Assembly (NCBI GenBank): GCA_964449305.1
Contig: CAYUYM010000070.1
Span: 1-15,959 of the forward strand
Reading direction: 5' to 3'
Source: CAYUYM01 sp964449305
GTDB taxonomy: Bacteria > Bacteroidota > Ignavibacteria > SZUA-365 > CAYQST01
DNA length: 15,959 nt
The position numbers and the translations under genes are program-made. The notes beneath the pieces were generated by a model. The model saw only the letters and a list, made by a program, of their open reading frames with translations, made no database searches and was not told the DNA's origin. Shown here one piece after another: positions 6,504 to 13,232 of this stretch (position 1 is its first letter; the number at the start of each line of letters is the position of its first letter).

Positions 6504-7031
6504 ATGAACAAGGCATGGTATCTCGTGGTGCTCGGTTTGTTTGGCTGTGCCGGCATCCCCGACGGCATCGAGCCGGTGCGCGGTTTTGATGTGAACCGCT
6601 ATCTCGGGACATGGTATGAAATCGCGCGGCTGGACCACTCCTTTGAACGCGGTCTGAGCCGGTGCAAGGCCACCTACGCAATGCGCGACGATGGTGGTCT
6701 GTCGGTGCTCAACACCGGCTTCAAGGATGAGGACAACGAGTGGAAGACGGCGGAGGGGCGCGCATACTTTGTGGAGACGCCGGATGTGGGGCGCCTGAAG
6801 GTCTCCTTCTTCCGGCCGTTCTACGGCGGGTACAACATCATCGAGCTCGACAAGGAGAACTATGGCTGGGTGCTGATCTGCGGCAACAACCGTGATCACC
6901 TGTGGGTCCTTTCACGCACACCGGTGCTGGATGAAGGTGTCCGTACGGCGCTGCTGGAGCGCGCGGAGATGCGCGGGTTCAACACGAAGGCGCTGATCTG
7001 GGTGGAGCAGGGGGAGGTCCCGGGTCGCTGA
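6504..7031 (+). CDS. blc: outer-membrane lipocalin lipoprotein, Blc type
   Basis: Bacterial lipocalins of the Blc family bind lipids, for example lysophospholipids, and are anchored in the outer membrane. From ATG 6504 the protein has 175 residues: a short signal peptide MNKAWYLVVLGLFGC with lipobox Leu-Phe-Gly-Cys (Cys15), the lipocalin signature NRYLGTWYEIARLDHSFERG (Gly35-x-Trp37), a second conserved Cys in SRCKATY, then NEWKTAEGRAYF, the YNIIELDKENYGWVLICG region and the RxxxL-type WVLSRTP. An alternative start at 6492 adds four residues; I prefer 6504 because the lipoprotein signal peptide then begins with MNK. It directly follows the pentad-repeat gene and is probably co-transcribed with it. 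Confidence 0.93.
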   Translation: MNKAWYLVVLGLFGCAGIPDGIEPVRGFDVNRYLGTWYEIARLDHSFERGLSRCKATYAMRDDGGLSVLNTGFKDEDNEWKTAEGRAYFVETPDVGRLKVSFFRPFYGGYNIIELDKENYGWVLICGNNRDHLWVLSRTPVLDEGVRTALLERAEMRGFNTKALIWVEQGEVPGR

Positions 7032-7039
7032 CGAAGGCG

Positions 7040-7070
7040 TTTTCTGGTCGACCGTTTTTCGTTACCTTTG
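7040..7070 (+). promoter_or_regulatory. predicted mrr promoter, Bacteroidetes type
   Basis: TACCTTTG (7063-7070) is an exact TAnnTTTG -7 element, with TTT (7040-7042) exactly 20 nt upstream in place of TTG. A start near 7077 would give an mRNA leader of about 115 nt before the mrr ATG. That leader holds the inverted repeat GCCGA/TCGGC (7115-7128) and two copies of TCGGCACA (7081-7088, 7124-7131), possible operator or RNA-structure elements. Confidence 0.55.
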
Positions 7071-7193
7071 GCCCACTGATTCGGCACACGCCTGACCGGT
7101 GCTCACAATAATACGCCGAGACATCGGCACAACGCATAAGATGTTCTTTCTGGCGTGTCTCGCACAGGCTTGTGAAAACAAATAGGAAGCGAA

Positions 7194-8111
7194 ATGTCCA
7201 TTCCTGATTTTCAAACAATGATACGACCACTGCTTGAAATTGCTGCTGATGGCGCCGAGCATTCGACAAGGGAAACGAATGAAATCCTTGCGCTTCAATT
7301 CAAGCTCACTCCAGAAGAACGGACCACGAGACCTGATTCTGGTGGTGCGTTCGTCTTCATCAATCGAGTCGGATGGGCAAAAAGCCACCTGGTCCAAGCA
7401 GGAGCTTTGCTGAGCAGAAAACGGGGGGTATACCAGATCACCGATCTGGGAAGAGAAATCCTTCGGCAAGGACATGACAGAATCACCATCAAGGTTCTGT
7501 CTCAGTATTCGGATTATACACGTCGGCGTGTCGCGAGACAAAGAGTTCCAACGTCAATGATCTCACCGGGAGGTAACCACGATTCGCTGGAAACGCCAGA
7601 TGAAATGCTGTTTCGTGGGTATCAGACGATTCGTGATGCACTCGCAGCCGAGTTGCTTCAAAAAGTAAAGGAAAATTCACCAAGGTTCTTCGAAGGTCTC
7701 GTCGTCGATCTCATGGTTGCCATGGGGTATGGTGGAACACGGAGGGATGCTGGAGACTCCATTGGACAATCGGGAGATGAAGGAGTTGATGGCATCATCA
7801 AGGAAGACATGCTTGGTTTGGATGTCATCTATCTGCAGGCGAAGCGGTGGCAGGGAACTGTCGGTAGGCCAGAAATCCAGAAGTTTGTTGGAGCTCTTTC
7901 AGGCAAGCGGGCAAAAAAGGGCGTCTTCATCACCACTGGGAGTTTCACCAGCGAAGCTCAAAGCTATGCGAATTCGATTGAGACAAAGGTGATTCTCATT
8001 GATGGCCACGACTTGGCGAATCACATGATTGACTTCAATGTTGGCACTTCGACGCAGACCGTCTATGAGATCAAGCGCATTGATTCCGATTATTTCAATG
8101 AAGAAGTATAG
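7194..8111 (+). CDS. mrr: Mrr-type IV restriction endonuclease
   Basis: Mrr enzymes cut modified (methylated) foreign DNA and need no partner methylase. The 305-residue length matches E. coli Mrr (304). The N-terminal ~95 residues fit the Mrr winged-helix specificity domain (PLLEIAADGAEHSTRE, GGAFVFINRVGWAKSHLVQAGLL-like, YQITDLGREIL). The C-terminal catalytic domain shows FFEGLVVDLMVAMGYGG, GDEGVDGIIKED with Asp199, then LDVIYLQAKRW with Gln215-x-Lys217, the PD-(D/E)xK variant with Gln typical of Mrr, and KKGVFITTGSFT. Start ATG 7194 follows AGGAAG. The gene is clearly AT-richer than its neighbours (one 60-base stretch is about 47% GC), suggesting horizontal acquisition. No modification or specificity genes adjoin it. 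Confidence 0.94.
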   Translation: MSIPDFQTMIRPLLEIAADGAEHSTRETNEILALQFKLTPEERTTRPDSGGAFVFINRVGWAKSHLVQAGALLSRKRGVYQITDLGREILRQGHDRITIKVLSQYSDYTRRRVARQRVPTSMISPGGNHDSLETPDEMLFRGYQTIRDALAAELLQKVKENSPRFFEGLVVDLMVAMGYGGTRRDAGDSIGQSGDEGVDGIIKEDMLGLDVIYLQAKRWQGTVGRPEIQKFVGALSGKRAKKGVFITTGSFTSEAQSYANSIETKVILIDGHDLANHMIDFNVGTSTQTVYEIKRIDSDYFNEEV

Positions 8112-8175
8112 GTGACACGGACACCTCGTCTCCGACGCCCCTCCACGAAACCGGCCGTCAACCACGCACCCCACA

Positions 8176-8766
8176 TCAGCACACCGCGAAGCCGCGGGCG
8201 CTCTCGTCCCAGTCGGGGGCGGAGTGGATGGCAGGGAGCACGTCGTGCACGGAGGTCACCACGGTCCACATGTCGGCATGGCGTGCATCCATGAAGCGCT
8301 CGCCGATGCTGCGCTCGAACTGGGCGATGAGGGGATCGTAGAAGCCGTTGCTGTTGACGATGATGATGGGGTGGGTGAACAGGCCGAGGCGTTTGAGCGT
8401 GATGGTCTCCAGCAGCTCCTCGAAGGTGCCGCAACCACCGGGCAGGGCGACGACGGCCGTGCTGATGTCCCGCATCACATCCTTGCGCTGCGCCATGGTG
8501 CCGACCACACGGAGCTCCGACAGCCGTGGGTGCTTCCATTCGAGGTCGCTCATGAAGCGGGGCAGGACGCCGATCACCACGCCCCCCGCCGCGAGCACCC
8601 CGTCGGCAAGGGCACCCATGGAGCCCGTGGCCGCCCCGCCGCAGACCACGTCGTGACCGGCACGGGCCAGCAGCCCGCCAAGAATGCGGGCGTCGTCATG
8701 ATACATGGGATCGCAGGCGCGGCTGGAGGCGCAGAAGACGCAGATGGCGGGTGATGTTGGATGCAT
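8176..8766 (-). CDS. LOG-family protein (cytokinin riboside 5'-monophosphate phosphoribohydrolase type)
   Basis: LOG-family enzymes hydrolyse nucleoside 5'-monophosphates (AMP or N6-modified AMP) to base plus ribose 5-phosphate. The protein has 196 residues, normal for the family. Visible motifs are CVFCASSRACDP at the N-terminus, CGGAATGSMGALADG (phosphate-binding turn), MAQRKDVM with Arg94-Lys95, and the signature LPGGCGTFEELLE with Gly-Gly at 110-111 and Glu116. These match the active-site set (R-K and PGGxGTxxE). The biological substrate in bacteria is often unknown, and purine salvage is as likely as cytokinin production. The ATG at 8766 has no Shine-Dalgarno sequence and lies inside an 11-bp inverted repeat shared with the divergent hydrolase gene. 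It is convergent with mrr, with only 64 nt between the stops. Confidence 0.93.
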   Translation of the reverse strand: MHPTSPAICVFCASSRACDPMYHDDARILGGLLARAGHDVVCGGAATGSMGALADGVLAAGGVVIGVLPRFMSDLEWKHPRLSELRVVGTMAQRKDVMRDISTAVVALPGGCGTFEELLETITLKRLGLFTHPIIIVNSNGFYDPLIAQFERSIGERFMDARHADMWTVVTSVHDVLPAIHSAPDWDESARGFAVC

Positions 8767-8838
8767 GCCGGGTGTTGATGAGTGTTCGATTGGTCACTAC
8801 CTTTCCGGCGCCCATGATACGCAAATGCCGGCATGCAT
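8761..8838. repeat. 11-bp inverted repeat containing both divergent start codons
   Basis: ATGCATGCCGG (8761-8771) is the exact reverse complement of CCGGCATGCAT (8828-8838), 56 bp apart. Each arm contains the start codon of one of the two divergent genes, so both begin CCGGC-ATG-CAT. It could be an operator pair, a shared translation-initiation context in place of a Shine-Dalgarno sequence, or chance. Confidence 0.8.
8775..8805 (+). promoter_or_regulatory. predicted promoter of the hydrolase-terC-nhaA unit
   Basis: TTG (8775-8777), a 20-nt spacer and TACCTTTC (8798-8805) match TTG-N20-TAnnTTTG at all but the final base. The predicted RNA start near 8812 leaves a leader of only about 20 nt before ATG 8833. 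It lies between the two arms of the inverted repeat. Confidence 0.65.
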
Positions 8839-9657
8839 GAAAGCCACCTCCACCCACACCGTATGAACCACGTCCACCATCCCACCTCCACTCCGCCGTT
8901 GCACCTGACCATCACCGGACAGGGTCGGCCGCTGCTGCTCATCGCCGGGATGCTGTCCGATGGAACAAGCTGGGATCCCGCGATCCCGCTGCTCGAGCAG
9001 AACCACCGCGTGATCCGCCCGGACAACCGCGGCACCGGGCGCTCGCCGGACAGTTGGGATGGCATCACCATCACCGACATGGCGGACGACTGCGCGGCCG
9101 TGCTCCGGAGGCTGGGCATCACCGGCGCCGTCGTACTCGGACATTCGATGGGAGGCTTCATCGCGCTGGATCTCGCCGCGCGGCACCCGGAGCTCTGCTC
9201 CCGCCTTGTCCTCGCGGGCACGGGGACGCACAGCCCACCCGAGGTCGACCGCCTCTTCGGGGCGTGGAGCGACGGCTACGCCAAGGGCGGCGACCGCGCT
9301 GCATGGTTCAGCACGCTCTTCGACTGGATCTTCGCCCCGCAGGTGCTCGCCGACCCGGAGCTGCGCCGCGCAGCCGTGCAGGCGTCCATGGACCATCCCT
9401 GGCCGGTGCAGCCTGCCGCGCTGCGTCGACAGGTGGAAGCCATCGCGGCCTTCGATGCCACGCCCCTGCTGCCCGCCATCACGGCGCCGACGCTCGTGGT
9501 GGCGGGGACGGCAGACCGCCTCTTCCCGCCCGACGCTGGTTGCGTACTGGCGGCGGGCATCCGAGATGCACGGCTGCTTGTGGTGGAGGGAGCGGGGCAT
9601 GCCATGGTGGTGGAGTGTGCGGGTGAGCTTCCCCGCTGGATCGCCGGGCCGGCATGA
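8833..9657 (+). CDS. alpha/beta-fold hydrolase
   Basis: A 274-residue alpha/beta hydrolase with a complete triad: Ser105 in GHSMGG, Asp228 in AGTADRLFPP and His256 in EGAGHAMVVE. An oxyanion-type turn IAGMLSDGTSWDP and the RPDNRGTGRS strand-turn are typical of the 3-oxoadipate enol-lactonase/haloperoxidase-like branch, but the substrate is not predictable. Start: ATG 8833 is supported by the symmetric CCGGC-ATG-CAT context and promoter distance. ATG 8863 would remove ten residues (MHESHLHPHR), making the conserved core start equally well; neither has a clear Shine-Dalgarno sequence. The N-terminus from 8833 is unusually His-rich. It is followed after 84 nt by the terC-family gene and may be first in a five-gene unit. 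Confidence 0.9.
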   Translation: MHESHLHPHRMNHVHHPTSTPPLHLTITGQGRPLLLIAGMLSDGTSWDPAIPLLEQNHRVIRPDNRGTGRSPDSWDGITITDMADDCAAVLRRLGITGAVVLGHSMGGFIALDLAARHPELCSRLVLAGTGTHSPPEVDRLFGAWSDGYAKGGDRAAWFSTLFDWIFAPQVLADPELRRAAVQASMDHPWPVQPAALRRQVEAIAAFDATPLLPAITAPTLVVAGTADRLFPPDAGCVLAAGIRDARLLVVEGAGHAMVVECAGELPRWIAGPA

Positions 9658-9741
9658 TCGGGACCACTCCGCGGAATCTTCCACGGGGGGATGCGTGTTC
9701 ATGACCACGATGGGCTGTTTCACACACATGAGGAATTGCAT

Positions 9742-10812
9742 ATGATCTGGATCTGGAGTGGCTTTGTGGCGTTCGTGCTGGTGCTGCTGGCGTTGGACCT
9801 TGGCGTGTTCCATCGCAAGGCGCATGTGGTGTCGGTGAAGGAGGCGATGGGCTGGTCGGCCGTGTGGATCACCCTCGGCCTGCTCTTCTCCGTGTTCGTG
9901 TACTTCGGCTATGAGCAGCACTGGCTTGGGCTGGGAGCGGCATTGGATCCCGTGGACGGCATCATCAACAACGGGGCGCGGGCGGTGGAGAAATACCTCA
10001 CCGGCTACGTGGTCGAGAAGTCGCTCAGTGTGGACAACATCTTTGTCATCGCCATGATCTTCGGCTTCTTCGCCGTCCCTCCCATCTACCAGCATCGCGT
10101 GCTGTTCTGGGGCATCCTGGGCGCGCTGGTGATGCGCGGGGTGATGATCGCCGTGGGTGCAGGGCTGATCGCACAGTTCCACTGGATCCTGTACATCTTC
10201 GCCGCCTTCCTCATCCTCACCGGACTCAAGATGCTCTTTCTCTCCACCGGACACACGGATCCGAACGCGAACTTCATCGTGCGTCTGGTGCGTCGCTTCT
10301 TCCCCGTCACCGCGCGCTTCCATGGCGAGCATTTCCTGGTGCGGGCCGGCTCGGCTCAGTCGCATGAGAGCGAGACGCCCGGTTCAGCCGAAGTGCCCGA
10401 TTCCGTGGTGGATGCCACGCGGCCGGGACGTTGGATGCTGACGCCGCTCGCGCTGGCGCTTGTGATGGTGGAATCCACCGACCTCATCTTCGCTGTCGAC
10501 TCCATCCCGGCCATCTTCGCCATCACCGGCGATCCCTTCCTTGTGTTCACCAGCAACGTGTTCGCCATCCTCGGCCTGCGCTCGCTCTACTTCGCCCTCG
10601 CCGGCATGATCGACAAATTCCGCTACCTCAAGCCCGCCCTCGCCATCGTGCTGCTGGTGGTCGGCCTCAAGATGCTCTTCGCCGGGTGGCTGAAAGCGCT
10701 CCTGGGAAGCTCCTTCAATCTGTATCTTCTCCTCGTGGTGCTGGCGATCCTGGCCACCGGTGTGATCGCCTCGCTCCTGTCCGACAAACCGTCCCAACCA
10801 CACGAGGCATGA
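9742..10812 (+). CDS. TerC/Alx-family integral membrane protein
   Basis: TerC-family proteins are multi-spanning inner-membrane proteins linked to tellurite resistance and, in Alx, to Mn2+ export and alkaline response. The 356-residue protein shows the two acidic family motifs, EKSLSVDNIFVIAMIF in the first half and ESTDLIFAVDSIPAIFAI in the second, then FTSNVFAILGLRSLYFAL, with about eight or nine hydrophobic segments. A polar cytoplasmic-type loop (roughly residues 190-225: FHGEHFLVRAG...SAEVPDSVVDATRPGR) separates the halves. I chose ATG 9742, preceded by GAGG at 8-nt spacing; upstream ATG 9691 adds a hydrophilic segment with no ribosome site. The stop nearly touches nhaA. The 84 nt upstream do not show a recognisable yybP-ykoY Mn riboswitch. 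Confidence 0.94.
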   Translation: MIWIWSGFVAFVLVLLALDLGVFHRKAHVVSVKEAMGWSAVWITLGLLFSVFVYFGYEQHWLGLGAALDPVDGIINNGARAVEKYLTGYVVEKSLSVDNIFVIAMIFGFFAVPPIYQHRVLFWGILGALVMRGVMIAVGAGLIAQFHWILYIFAAFLILTGLKMLFLSTGHTDPNANFIVRLVRRFFPVTARFHGEHFLVRAGSAQSHESETPGSAEVPDSVVDATRPGRWMLTPLALALVMVESTDLIFAVDSIPAIFAITGDPFLVFTSNVFAILGLRSLYFALAGMIDKFRYLKPALAIVLLVVGLKMLFAGWLKALLGSSFNLYLLLVVLAILATGVIASLLSDKPSQPHEA

Positions 10813-10814
10813 CC

Positions 10815-11993
10815 ATGAAACTGACCCGGGTCTTCCAGGAGTTCTTCCGCAGCGAGCAGTCGTCGGGCATTGTCCTCATCCTGTCCGCCGCGGCATCCAT
10901 CATCATCACCAACTCCTGGCTCGGCCCGGACTGGCTGGCGATCTGGGACACAAAGGTCGGCTTTTCGCTCGGTGATTTCGTGCATCTGAAGCACAGCATC
11001 GGGCACTGGATCAACGACGGGCTCATGGCCGTCTTCTTCCTCCTCATCGGGCTCGAGATTGAACGTGAACTCTACGCGGGTGAACTCTCGAGCATCCGCC
11101 ATGCCTCGCTGCCCATCGTCGCGGCTCTTGGTGGCATGGCCGTGCCGGCGTTCCTCTACTTCCTCTTCAACCGCGGCACCGACACCATCAGCGGCATCGG
11201 CGTGCCCATGGCCACGGACATCGCCTTCGCGCTCGGTGTGCTCGCCCTGCTCGGGAAGCGGGTCCCTCCGGCGCTCAAGGTGTTCCTTGCCGCGCTCGCC
11301 ATCATCGACGACCTCGGCGCCATCATCATCATCGCCGTGTTCTATGTCGGCAGCTTCTCGCTTGTGCACTTCGCCCTCGCGATGGGCGTCTTCGTCCTTC
11401 TGCTGGTGCTGAACCGCAGCGGTGTGGACTCGCTGTTCGTCTACCTGCCACTCGGCGTGGTGATGTGGTACTTCATGCTCGAGTCGGGCGTCCATGCCAC
11501 CATCGCCGGTGTGCTGCTCGCCTTCGCCATCCCCTTCCGCCGGGGAGGGCCGGAATCGCCGTCGTATCATCTCCAGCATTTCCTGCACAAGCCGGTCGCC
11601 TTCCTGATCATGCCGATATTCGCCGTGGCGAACACGGGCATCACGCTTGATGGAGGCTGGATGCACGGACTGTTCACCGCCGCAAGCCAGGGCATCGCCG
11701 CCGGCCTCGTCGTGGGCAAGCCGCTCGGGATTGTGCTGTTCAGCCTCGTTGCGGTGAAGCTCGGGCTCTCGCGGCTGCCCGACGGCGTGCACTGGCGGCA
11801 GATGCTGGGAGTGGGCTTCCTCGGCGGCATCGGTTTCACGATGTCCATCTTCATCACCCTGCTCGCCTTCGACGCTCCCGCCGTGGTGCAGCAATCCAAG
11901 ATCGCCATCCTCGCGAGCTCCCTCATCGCGGGCGGCATCGGCTGGGCCATCCTGCGCCGACCGCGCAGGCGGCAGGCGCACGCAACGGCTTGA
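10815..11993 (+). CDS. nhaA: Na+/H+ antiporter NhaA
   Basis: NhaA exchanges external protons for internal Na+ (or Li+) in the inner membrane and sets Na+ and pH homeostasis. The 392-residue length fits the family (E. coli 388). Conserved blocks are FFRSEQSSGIVLILSA at the N-terminus, FFLLIGLEIERELYAGELS, MATDIAFALGVLALLGKRVP, and the ion-binding pair LAIIDDLGAIIIIAVFY (two Asp corresponding to Asp163/Asp164 in E. coli), then the LMPIFAVANTGI and GFLGGIGFTMSIFI segments of the last helices. The terC-family stop TGA overlaps a possible ATG at 10809 (ATGA); I prefer ATG 10815, since GAGG (10804-10807) then stands at 7 nt. The two genes are almost certainly translationally coupled. Confidence 0.97.
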   Translation: MKLTRVFQEFFRSEQSSGIVLILSAAASIIITNSWLGPDWLAIWDTKVGFSLGDFVHLKHSIGHWINDGLMAVFFLLIGLEIERELYAGELSSIRHASLPIVAALGGMAVPAFLYFLFNRGTDTISGIGVPMATDIAFALGVLALLGKRVPPALKVFLAALAIIDDLGAIIIIAVFYVGSFSLVHFALAMGVFVLLLVLNRSGVDSLFVYLPLGVVMWYFMLESGVHATIAGVLLAFAIPFRRGGPESPSYHLQHFLHKPVAFLIMPIFAVANTGITLDGGWMHGLFTAASQGIAAGLVVGKPLGIVLFSLVAVKLGLSRLPDGVHWRQMLGVGFLGGIGFTMSIFITLLAFDAPAVVQQSKIAILASSLIAGGIGWAILRRPRRRQAHATA

Positions 11994-12025
11994 GGCATCA
12001 TCCACCCAAACGATCGGAGACCTTC

Positions 12026-12415
12026 ATGCACTCCTCACCCCAGGCCATCCTTCTGCAGTGGATCGCGGCTTTCAACTCCGGCGATGTGGATGCCGTCCTT
12101 TCCCTGTATGATCCGGGCGCGACACTCATCCCCACCTTCTCCAACCGCATCATCAAGACGCCCGACGCCATGCGCGAGTACTTCACGCGCCTTGCCGCGC
12201 GCGACGATCTGAGCGTGGAACTCCATGAGAAGACGCTCGACATCCAATCCAAGGATGCAGACATGATCCACATCCTCATCGGCACCTACTGCTTTCAGAT
12301 GGGCATCGACGGCGAACTCTTCCGCTTCGAGGCGCGCTTCAGCTTCGTGATGGATCTCGCGCTCGAGCGCCCCATCATCCACCATCACTCGTCACAGATC
12401 CCGCGGATGCTATGA
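12026..12415 (+). CDS. NTF2-fold protein (SnoaL / CaMKII-association-domain-like)
   Basis: A 129-residue protein of the NTF2-like superfamily. It shows the early helix LLQWIAAFNSGDVDAVLSLYDPGATLIPTFS, an acceptor-like helix PDAMREYFTRLA, and the ending IIHHHSSQIPRML, which resembles the HHSSxxP end of CaMKII-association-domain-like / SgcJ-EcaC family proteins. Members include isomerases, polyketide cyclases and oligomerisation modules; no catalytic activity can be assigned here. Start ATG 12026 is preceded by GGAGA at 5 nt; an in-frame ATG at 11990 would begin inside the nhaA end without a better ribosome site. It lies 32 nt after nhaA, and its stop overlaps the start of the Nudix gene (ATGA), so it is probably in the same operon. 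Confidence 0.85.
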   Translation: MHSSPQAILLQWIAAFNSGDVDAVLSLYDPGATLIPTFSNRIIKTPDAMREYFTRLAARDDLSVELHEKTLDIQSKDADMIHILIGTYCFQMGIDGELFRFEARFSFVMDLALERPIIHHHSSQIPRML

Positions 12416-13005
12416 CCCGCGAATCGCTTCCCCCCATGCCCCCATCCCCCACACCCCTCGCCCAGGCGGGCTACACCCGCACACACCACAGCATCCCCTA
12501 CGAGGGACGCGTCTTCTGCATCGAGCACGACACCATCCGCCACGTGAGCGGGTACACCACCATACGCGATGTGGTGCGGCACAATGGCGGCGCCGTTGCG
12601 GTGGCGGTGTTCGACAACCGCGATGTGCTGCTCATCCGGCAGTTCCGCTATCCCATGCAGGACTTCGTGCTGGAGCTGCCCGCCGGCAAGCTCGATCCCG
12701 GCGAGGATCCGGCGGTGTGCGCCCTGCGGGAGCTGGAGGAGGAGACGGGCTGGCGGGCGGAGCATGTGGAGAAACTCACCTCACTCCTCACCACGCCGGG
12801 CTTCTGCAGCGAGGTGCTGCACATCCATCTCGCGACGGGACTGACGCGCGGCACGCAGGCGCTGGAGCAGGGCGAGGAGCACATCGAGGTGTTGCGCATG
12901 CCGCTCGACACGGCCGTGGCGATGTGCGCCAGCGGTGCGATCATCGACGGCAAGACCATCGCCGGCCTCATGCTGGCAAAGCTCAGGCTCGACGCGACCC
13001 TGTGA
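12412..13005 (+). CDS. Nudix hydrolase, ADP-ribose pyrophosphatase type
   Basis: A 197-residue protein with a perfect Nudix box at residues 92-114: Gly92, Glu98, Arg106-Glu107-Leu108, Glu110-Glu111, Gly113-Trp114. The preceding VAVAVFDNRDVLLIRQFRYPMQDFVLELPAGKLDPGE (here split: QFRYP, ELPAGK) is the pattern of the NudF/ADP-ribose pyrophosphatase subgroup, which hydrolyses ADP-ribose to AMP and ribose 5-phosphate. The Pro residue commonly found after the box in this subgroup is not certain here, so other NDP-sugars are possible. Start: ATG 12412 overlaps the previous stop (ATGA); the Pro-rich first twenty residues may be dispensable, with a later ATG at 12436. Last gene of the presumed operon. 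Confidence 0.9.
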   Translation: MTRESLPPMPPSPTPLAQAGYTRTHHSIPYEGRVFCIEHDTIRHVSGYTTIRDVVRHNGGAVAVAVFDNRDVLLIRQFRYPMQDFVLELPAGKLDPGEDPAVCALRELEEETGWRAEHVEKLTSLLTTPGFCSEVLHIHLATGLTRGTQALEQGEEHIEVLRMPLDTAVAMCASGAIIDGKTIAGLMLAKLRLDATL

Positions 13006-13073
13006 TCCCACCGGCTCCGCGTGACAGAAACGCGGCGCGTCATCCACCACACCACCACCAGACGCTGGACGCA

Positions 13074-13124
13074 CGGGCGGCGTGCCCGGCAGAACACCAT
13101 GTGCGAAACGCGCAGCTCGCGCGT
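13074..13124 (+). terminator. two small hairpins after the Nudix gene
   Basis: CGGGC/GCCCG (13074-13088, 5-nt loop) and ACGCGC/GCGCGT (13108-13124, 5-nt loop) lie 70-120 nt after the Nudix stop, before the protease promoter. Neither has a T-run, so termination by them is uncertain. Nothing else is recognisable in the 227-nt gap apart from the promoter listed separately. Confidence 0.25.
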
Positions 13125-13152
13125 CCACATCCGGCGGGATCCGCACGACCAC

Positions 13153-13183
13153 TTCCCTTTGGGCGGGGGATTCCGTAGGTTTG
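13153..13183 (+). promoter_or_regulatory. predicted protease promoter, Bacteroidetes type
   Basis: TAGGTTTG (13176-13183) is an exact TAnnTTTG element, with TTC (13153-13155) in place of TTG exactly 20 nt upstream. An RNA start near 13190 leaves about 43 nt of leader with GGAG (13222-13225) 7 nt before ATG 13233. Confidence 0.6.
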
Positions 13184-13232
13184 GAATGCTGACGATACGT
13201 TCATCCCCGCACAAGGACCCTGGAGCTTCACA

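Noticed and set aside
9658..9741. A Mn2+-sensing yybP-ykoY riboswitch ahead of the terC-family gene
   Set aside because: Only 84 nt are available after the hydrolase stop, and I could not find the conserved core or the paired helices.
10623..12005. A 460-codon minus-strand frame opposite nhaA
   Set aside because: It is rich in Asp, Glu, His and Arg with no motif; the plus strand has an unmistakable NhaA, so this is a shadow frame.
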